Shown piece by piece: positions 33,252 through 36,478 of a stretch of DNA of 36,478 bases (its first letter is position 1; the number at the start of each line of letters is the position of its first letter). Source of the DNA: DASXRA01 sp036506155 (lineage in GTDB: Bacteria; Actinomycetota; Actinomycetes; Mycobacteriales; Jatrophihabitantaceae); assembly GCA_036506155.1 (NCBI GenBank), contig DASXSF010000052.1:1-36478 (forward strand). The letters run 5' to 3'. A model generated the notes under the pieces. That model saw only the letters and a program-made list of their open reading frames with translations. It searched no databases and was not told the DNA's origin. Both the position numbers and the translations under genes were made by a program.

Positions 33252-35513
33252 ATGCTTTCTGCATTTGTGCTTGCCGGGCTGCTCGCCGCTCCGATCACCA
33301 CCGTCGCACTGTTCGTGCGGCGGCCGGTACGGGGACGGCGTTCCGGTGCCTGGCATTGGACCAGGCGGCTCGTGCTGACTGTCATCGGCACGGCGACGCT
33401 TGGTGCTGTCACGGCCGGACTGCTCAGCGTGATCGGGGTGACTGCGTCAAACGTCGTGGCCGGCGTCGCCGGACTCGTCGTGTTCAGCCTCCTGTGGATT
33501 CCGGTGACCCGCCAGTGGAGTGCCCGTGCCCATCTGTGTTGGGCCGCTACGACCTATGTCTTCGCCGCGTACCTCGTGTTCATGTTCTGGTGGACGTTCG
33601 CCAGTCGGCTGGGGATGGCAGGGACGGTCGGCGGGCTGCTGCTGTGGTTGCTCGAGCTGTTCGCCGGCTTCCTGGGCTGTGCGTACCTGTGGGAGCTGTG
33701 CGACGCGCTCGGCAGGGAGAATTGGCTGCGCCGGATCTCGCAGGGCGTGCCGGCCACATCCGCCGGCGAGCTGCCGTTCGTGAGCTTGCACGTGCCGTGC
33801 TACAACGAGCCACCAGACATGGTGATCGCGACGTTGACATCGCTGACGGCGCTGGACTACCCGAACTACGAGATCGTCGTCCTGGACGACAACACCTCGG
33901 ACGAGGCGTTGTGGCGTCCGGTGGAGGCATGGTGTCACGAGCACGGCGTGAAGTTCGTCCATTTGCATGACTGGCCGGGATACAAGTCGGGCGCGCTGAA
34001 CTATGCGATGCAGCGCATGATCGATCCACGCGCGGAGCTGATCGGCGTCATCGACTCGGACTACCAGCTGGACCCGCAGTTCCTGCGCCGGTGCGCGCCG
34101 CTGTTCGGCGACCCGAAAGTGGGGTTCATCCAGGCGCCGCAGGACTACCGCGACTGGCAGCAGGCGCCGTTCTATCGGCGGCTGTACTACTCGTACAAGT
34201 ACTTCTTCGTGGTGTCGCAGCCGTCACGTAACGAACGCGACGGTGCGATCTTCGCCGGCACGATGGGCCTGATCCGCCGGCGCGCACTTGAACGTGCCGG
34301 CGGCTGGGACGAGTGGTGCATCACCGAGGACGCCGAGTTGTCGCTGCGTCTGCTGCGCGACGGGTGGTCCGGGCTGCACGTCGATCGGTCTTTCGGTGTC
34401 GGCGTGATGCCGCTGACCTTCGAGGCTCTGAAGGGCCAACGGTTCCGGTGGTGTTTCGGCGGAATACAGATCCTGCGACGGCACGTGCGGCTCATGCTTC
34501 CCGGCAGACGCCAGGCCGACAACAGAATGAGCCTCGGTCAGCGCTGGGCTTACCTGTCGGGTGGATTGCAGTGGTACGGCGACCTGCTCGCGCTGGTGTT
34601 CTTCGCCTTCCTGCTCGTCGGGGCGGCCAACGTTGCGGCCGGCTCCGGACTGCTGTTCCGCAAGCTGACCGGCTTCCTGCTCGCCGCCATCCCGGTGCTG
34701 GTCGTCCTGGGCCTGCTCCGGGCGGTCGCGCTGCTGCGCCGCGGCACCGGGGCCTCATGGCGGGACGCGTTCGGCGCGTTCATGATCTGGCAGTCCACCG
34801 GACTGGTCGTCGCCCGCGCGTCGGTGCAGGCGCTGTTCGCGCGCGAGGCCGAGTTCCTGCGCACCCCGAAGACGGCGGAGCAGGCCCGGTGGTGGCACGT
34901 GATCAAGGGCAACGCGGGTGAGACCGTACTTGCGCTGCTGGGCCTCGCGGGCATCGTCGCCGGCATCGCCGCCGGCATATCCGGCTCCGGGTTCGCCGCA
35001 CCGCTCACGGCCGCGCTACTCGTGTGGCCAACGTCGGCTTATGGGTGGGCGCTCGTCAACAGTTGGAGCGCGCAGCGAGCCGCGCTGCCACCGCAGCTGC
35101 GCGCCCGGCGCAGCAGCGAGTATCTGCGCGGTCGCACTGCCCGACGGGTCACGTATGCGACTGCCGGCCTGGCGCTGGCCGGCGGTGCAGCTGCCCTCGC
35201 GGTCGTCCTGCTCAGCCCCGGCGGCCGGCCCGTAGTGCCGCCGCGGATCGTCGGCCCCGCCCAGGGCCACAATGTCGACTACCGGCGGCCGCCCAGCAAC
35301 ACGCCGAGTTCGCCGAGCACGCCGAGCCCCTCAGGCACCCCCGGCTCGACCTCGCCGTCGTCACCCACCAACTCGCCGTCCAGCACCCCGACGACGACGA
35401 CGCCCACCCCGACGACGACGCCCACCCCGACGACAGCGACGCCAACGACCACGCCTACCCCGGCGACAACGACCACGACGCCGACCCCGAACTCGCTGTC
35501 GACCAGTCCCTGA
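33252..35513 (+). CDS. Family-2 processive glycosyltransferase, cellulose synthase-like
   Basis: The 753-residue protein has membrane helices near the N-terminus (up to about residue 155), a GT2 catalytic core and further helices after it. Catalytic motifs are in order: VPCYNEP at 181-187, VVLDDNTSDE, the DxD pair IDSDY at 268-270, ITED with Asp360, and QRFRW at 396-400. This is the processive GT2 set shared by cellulose, hyaluronan and beta-glucan synthases. No PilZ domain follows, so no c-di-GMP control is visible. The last 75 or so residues after the final helix are a Ser/Thr/Pro-rich tail, probably outside the membrane. A GH8 lipoprotein gene follows 20 bases later, as bcsZ does in cellulose operons. 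Product polymer is unproven. Confidence 0.9.
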   Translation: MLSAFVLAGLLAAPITTVALFVRRPVRGRRSGAWHWTRRLVLTVIGTATLGAVTAGLLSVIGVTASNVVAGVAGLVVFSLLWIPVTRQWSARAHLCWAATTYVFAAYLVFMFWWTFASRLGMAGTVGGLLLWLLELFAGFLGCAYLWELCDALGRENWLRRISQGVPATSAGELPFVSLHVPCYNEPPDMVIATLTSLTALDYPNYEIVVLDDNTSDEALWRPVEAWCHEHGVKFVHLHDWPGYKSGALNYAMQRMIDPRAELIGVIDSDYQLDPQFLRRCAPLFGDPKVGFIQAPQDYRDWQQAPFYRRLYYSYKYFFVVSQPSRNERDGAIFAGTMGLIRRRALERAGGWDEWCITEDAELSLRLLRDGWSGLHVDRSFGVGVMPLTFEALKGQRFRWCFGGIQILRRHVRLMLPGRRQADNRMSLGQRWAYLSGGLQWYGDLLALVFFAFLLVGAANVAAGSGLLFRKLTGFLLAAIPVLVVLGLLRAVALLRRGTGASWRDAFGAFMIWQSTGLVVARASVQALFAREAEFLRTPKTAEQARWWHVIKGNAGETVLALLGLAGIVAGIAAGISGSGFAAPLTAALLVWPTSAYGWALVNSWSAQRAALPPQLRARRSSEYLRGRTARRVTYATAGLALAGGAAALAVVLLSPGGRPVVPPRIVGPAQGHNVDYRRPPSNTPSSPSTPSPSGTPGSTSPSSPTNSPSSTPTTTTPTPTTTPTPTTATPTTTPTPATTTTTPTPNSLSTSP
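35394..35429 (+). repeat. Tandem 18-base repeat in the GT2 tail
   Basis: Two perfect 18-base copies, unit ACGACGACGCCCACCCCG, lie at 35394-35411 and 35412-35429, followed by degenerate copies to about 35490. They encode the Thr/Pro tail and are a site of possible length variation. Confidence 0.75.
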
Positions 35514-35533
35514 CCGATGGTCCGCATTTGATC

Positions 35534-36478
35534 ATGTTTCTGACTGCCGGCGTCGTCGCATCGGGCTGCGGCACGCACGAGCAGCGCCCTGGATCAGGCT
35601 CGCCAGATGCCGACGCGTTCCTCGCCCGATACGTGACCAGCGACGGGAGAGTGCTGCGCCACGACCAGGGAAACGACATCGTGAGCGAGGGACAGGCCTA
35701 TGGCATGCTGATCGCCGAGATCGCGAACCGCCCGTCCACGGTGCGGACCATCTGGTCCTGGACCAAGGCACACATGCAGCGTCCGGACGGTCTGCTGATC
35801 TCCCATCTGAGCCGATCCGCCGCGGTGCAGGACTCGCAGCCCGCGGCCGACGCCGACACGCTTGCCGCGTACGCGCTGCTCCGGTACAGCGGCGAGGACG
35901 AGGACATGCTGCACGACGCAGGCCGTCGCCTTGCCGCCGCTGTGCTCGGCGCGGAATCCACGATGCTTTCGGGCGCACCGCTCCCGCTCGCCGGGCCGTG
36001 GGCCAAAGCAATATCCCCGCCCGTCGTCAATCCGTCCTACTGGATGCCGGCGGTGTTCGCCGCGCTGGGCCGCTTCACCGGCAACGACGGCTGGCGGGCG
36101 GCGGCGGCGAGTGCGACAGACCTTCTCGCGCAGCTCACCGACAACGGTCGACTGCTGCCCACAGACTGGGCCCAACTGGCGGACGGACGGCTCGCCGCGA
36201 TTCCGCATCCGCAGGGCAACGCGCCGATCCAATACGGCCTCGACGCGGCCCGGCTGCCGGTCTGGCTCGGTACGGCGTGTACGGCTGATGCTCGGCTGCT
36301 CGCCGCGCACTGGTGGTCCATCCTGTCCGGCAAGGACCGAGCGGCAGCTCTCGCGCTCACCCCCAGGGGCGGCCTGATCAATCGCGAAACCAACCCGCTT
36401 CCGTTCGTGGCCGCGGCTACCGCCGCTCGCGCCGCCGACGATGAAGCGGCGAGCCGCGCACTGCAAGATCGCGCGGCG
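35534..36478 (+). CDS. GH8 endoglucanase-like lipoprotein, partial
   Basis: The frame from ATG 35534 runs off the right edge, giving about 315 residues. Residues 5-12 end in VASGC, a lipobox-like site for lipid attachment, though the signal is short and lacks basic residues, so the true start may differ. Glycoside hydrolase family 8 is shown by SEGQAYGMLIAEI with Glu52 as the likely catalytic acid, and by PAADADTLAAYALLRYSG, the second signature of the family. Later WMPAVFAALGRF and PHPQGNAPIQYGLDAARLPV follow. GH8 members include bacterial cellulases and BcsZ of cellulose operons. Position right after the GT2 gene supports a role in processing the polymer it makes. No other bcs genes are visible before the edge. 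Confidence 0.85.
   Translation, partial: MFLTAGVVASGCGTHEQRPGSGSPDADAFLARYVTSDGRVLRHDQGNDIVSEGQAYGMLIAEIANRPSTVRTIWSWTKAHMQRPDGLLISHLSRSAAVQDSQPAADADTLAAYALLRYSGEDEDMLHDAGRRLAAAVLGAESTMLSGAPLPLAGPWAKAISPPVVNPSYWMPAVFAALGRFTGNDGWRAAAASATDLLAQLTDNGRLLPTDWAQLADGRLAAIPHPQGNAPIQYGLDAARLPVWLGTACTADARLLAAHWWSILSGKDRAAALALTPRGGLINRETNPLPFVAAATAARAADDEAASRALQDRAA

Noticed and set aside
35272..36288. 338-residue plus-strand frame at the right end
   Set aside because: Arg-rich frame overlapping the GT2 tail and the GH8 gene in another phase; GH8 motifs fix the correct frame.
1..36478. tRNA genes, rRNA, CRISPR arrays, insertion sequences or prophage
   Set aside because: No cloverleaf with a GTTCRA arm, no regularly spaced repeats, and no transposase, integrase or phage structural gene was seen on reading both strands.

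Overview
The window comes from a high-GC soil-type actinobacterium. Codon third positions are strongly G/C, GTG starts are common, and the gene families are typical of that phylum: a LuxR-type LAL regulator, LCP wall ligase, DUF4389, DUF1269, NarL-type two-component pairs, an ROK regulator and DUF2252. The species cannot be named from this sequence. I see no tRNA, rRNA, CRISPR array, transposase or phage gene.

Layout. 1-2.7 kb: minus-strand epoxide hydrolase, VOC protein and an SRPBCC protein, with a patch of apparent gene remnants at 1.34-1.70 kb. 2.8-7.2 kb: plus-strand LAL regulator, Bax-inhibitor-like membrane protein and DipZ-like thioredoxin-fold protein, all three broken by frame changes. 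7.3-9.8 kb: a peptidoglycan-binding lipoprotein, a CMD-like protein and a DUF1269 protein. 10.1-12.5 kb: a broken APC permease, an SRPBCC protein and a small zincin. 12.7-15.5 kb: LCP wall ligase, two possible tiny genes, a two-helix membrane protein and a DUF4389 protein. 15.4-20.6 kb: a NarL-type two-component system divergent from an ABC/FtsX transporter, with a candidate operator between them. 20.7-24.1 kb: an ROK regulator back to back with a 5'-truncated, frameshifted GH3 glucosidase. 24.2-27.8 kb: YdeI-like and NAD(P)-binding proteins, then a two-gene operon of a cyclase-family hydrolase and a ThDP-dependent enzyme. 27.8-33.1 kb: four minus-strand genes (HerA-like ATPase, DUF2252, YihY/BrkB, CorA). 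33.25 kb to the right edge: a processive family-2 glycosyltransferase followed by a GH8 lipoprotein that runs off the window.

Three groups look functionally coherent. The two-component/ABC block resembles envelope-stress or drug-efflux modules. The cyclase/ThDP pair looks like a small catabolic operon of unknown substrate. The GT2/GH8 pair looks like a minimal beta-glucan (cellulose-like) synthesis locus lacking recognisable BcsB or PilZ parts.

The most unusual property of the window is the density of broken genes. Five loci carry clear frame changes (LAL, Bax inhibitor, DipZ, APC, GH3), and two of them also carry larger damage. Either the assembly has indel errors or the region is decaying; reads would decide. 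I did not find a convincing multi-gene system that is clearly new. The best candidates for follow-up are the GT2/GH8 pair, the cyclase/ThDP operon and the GH3/ROK junction.
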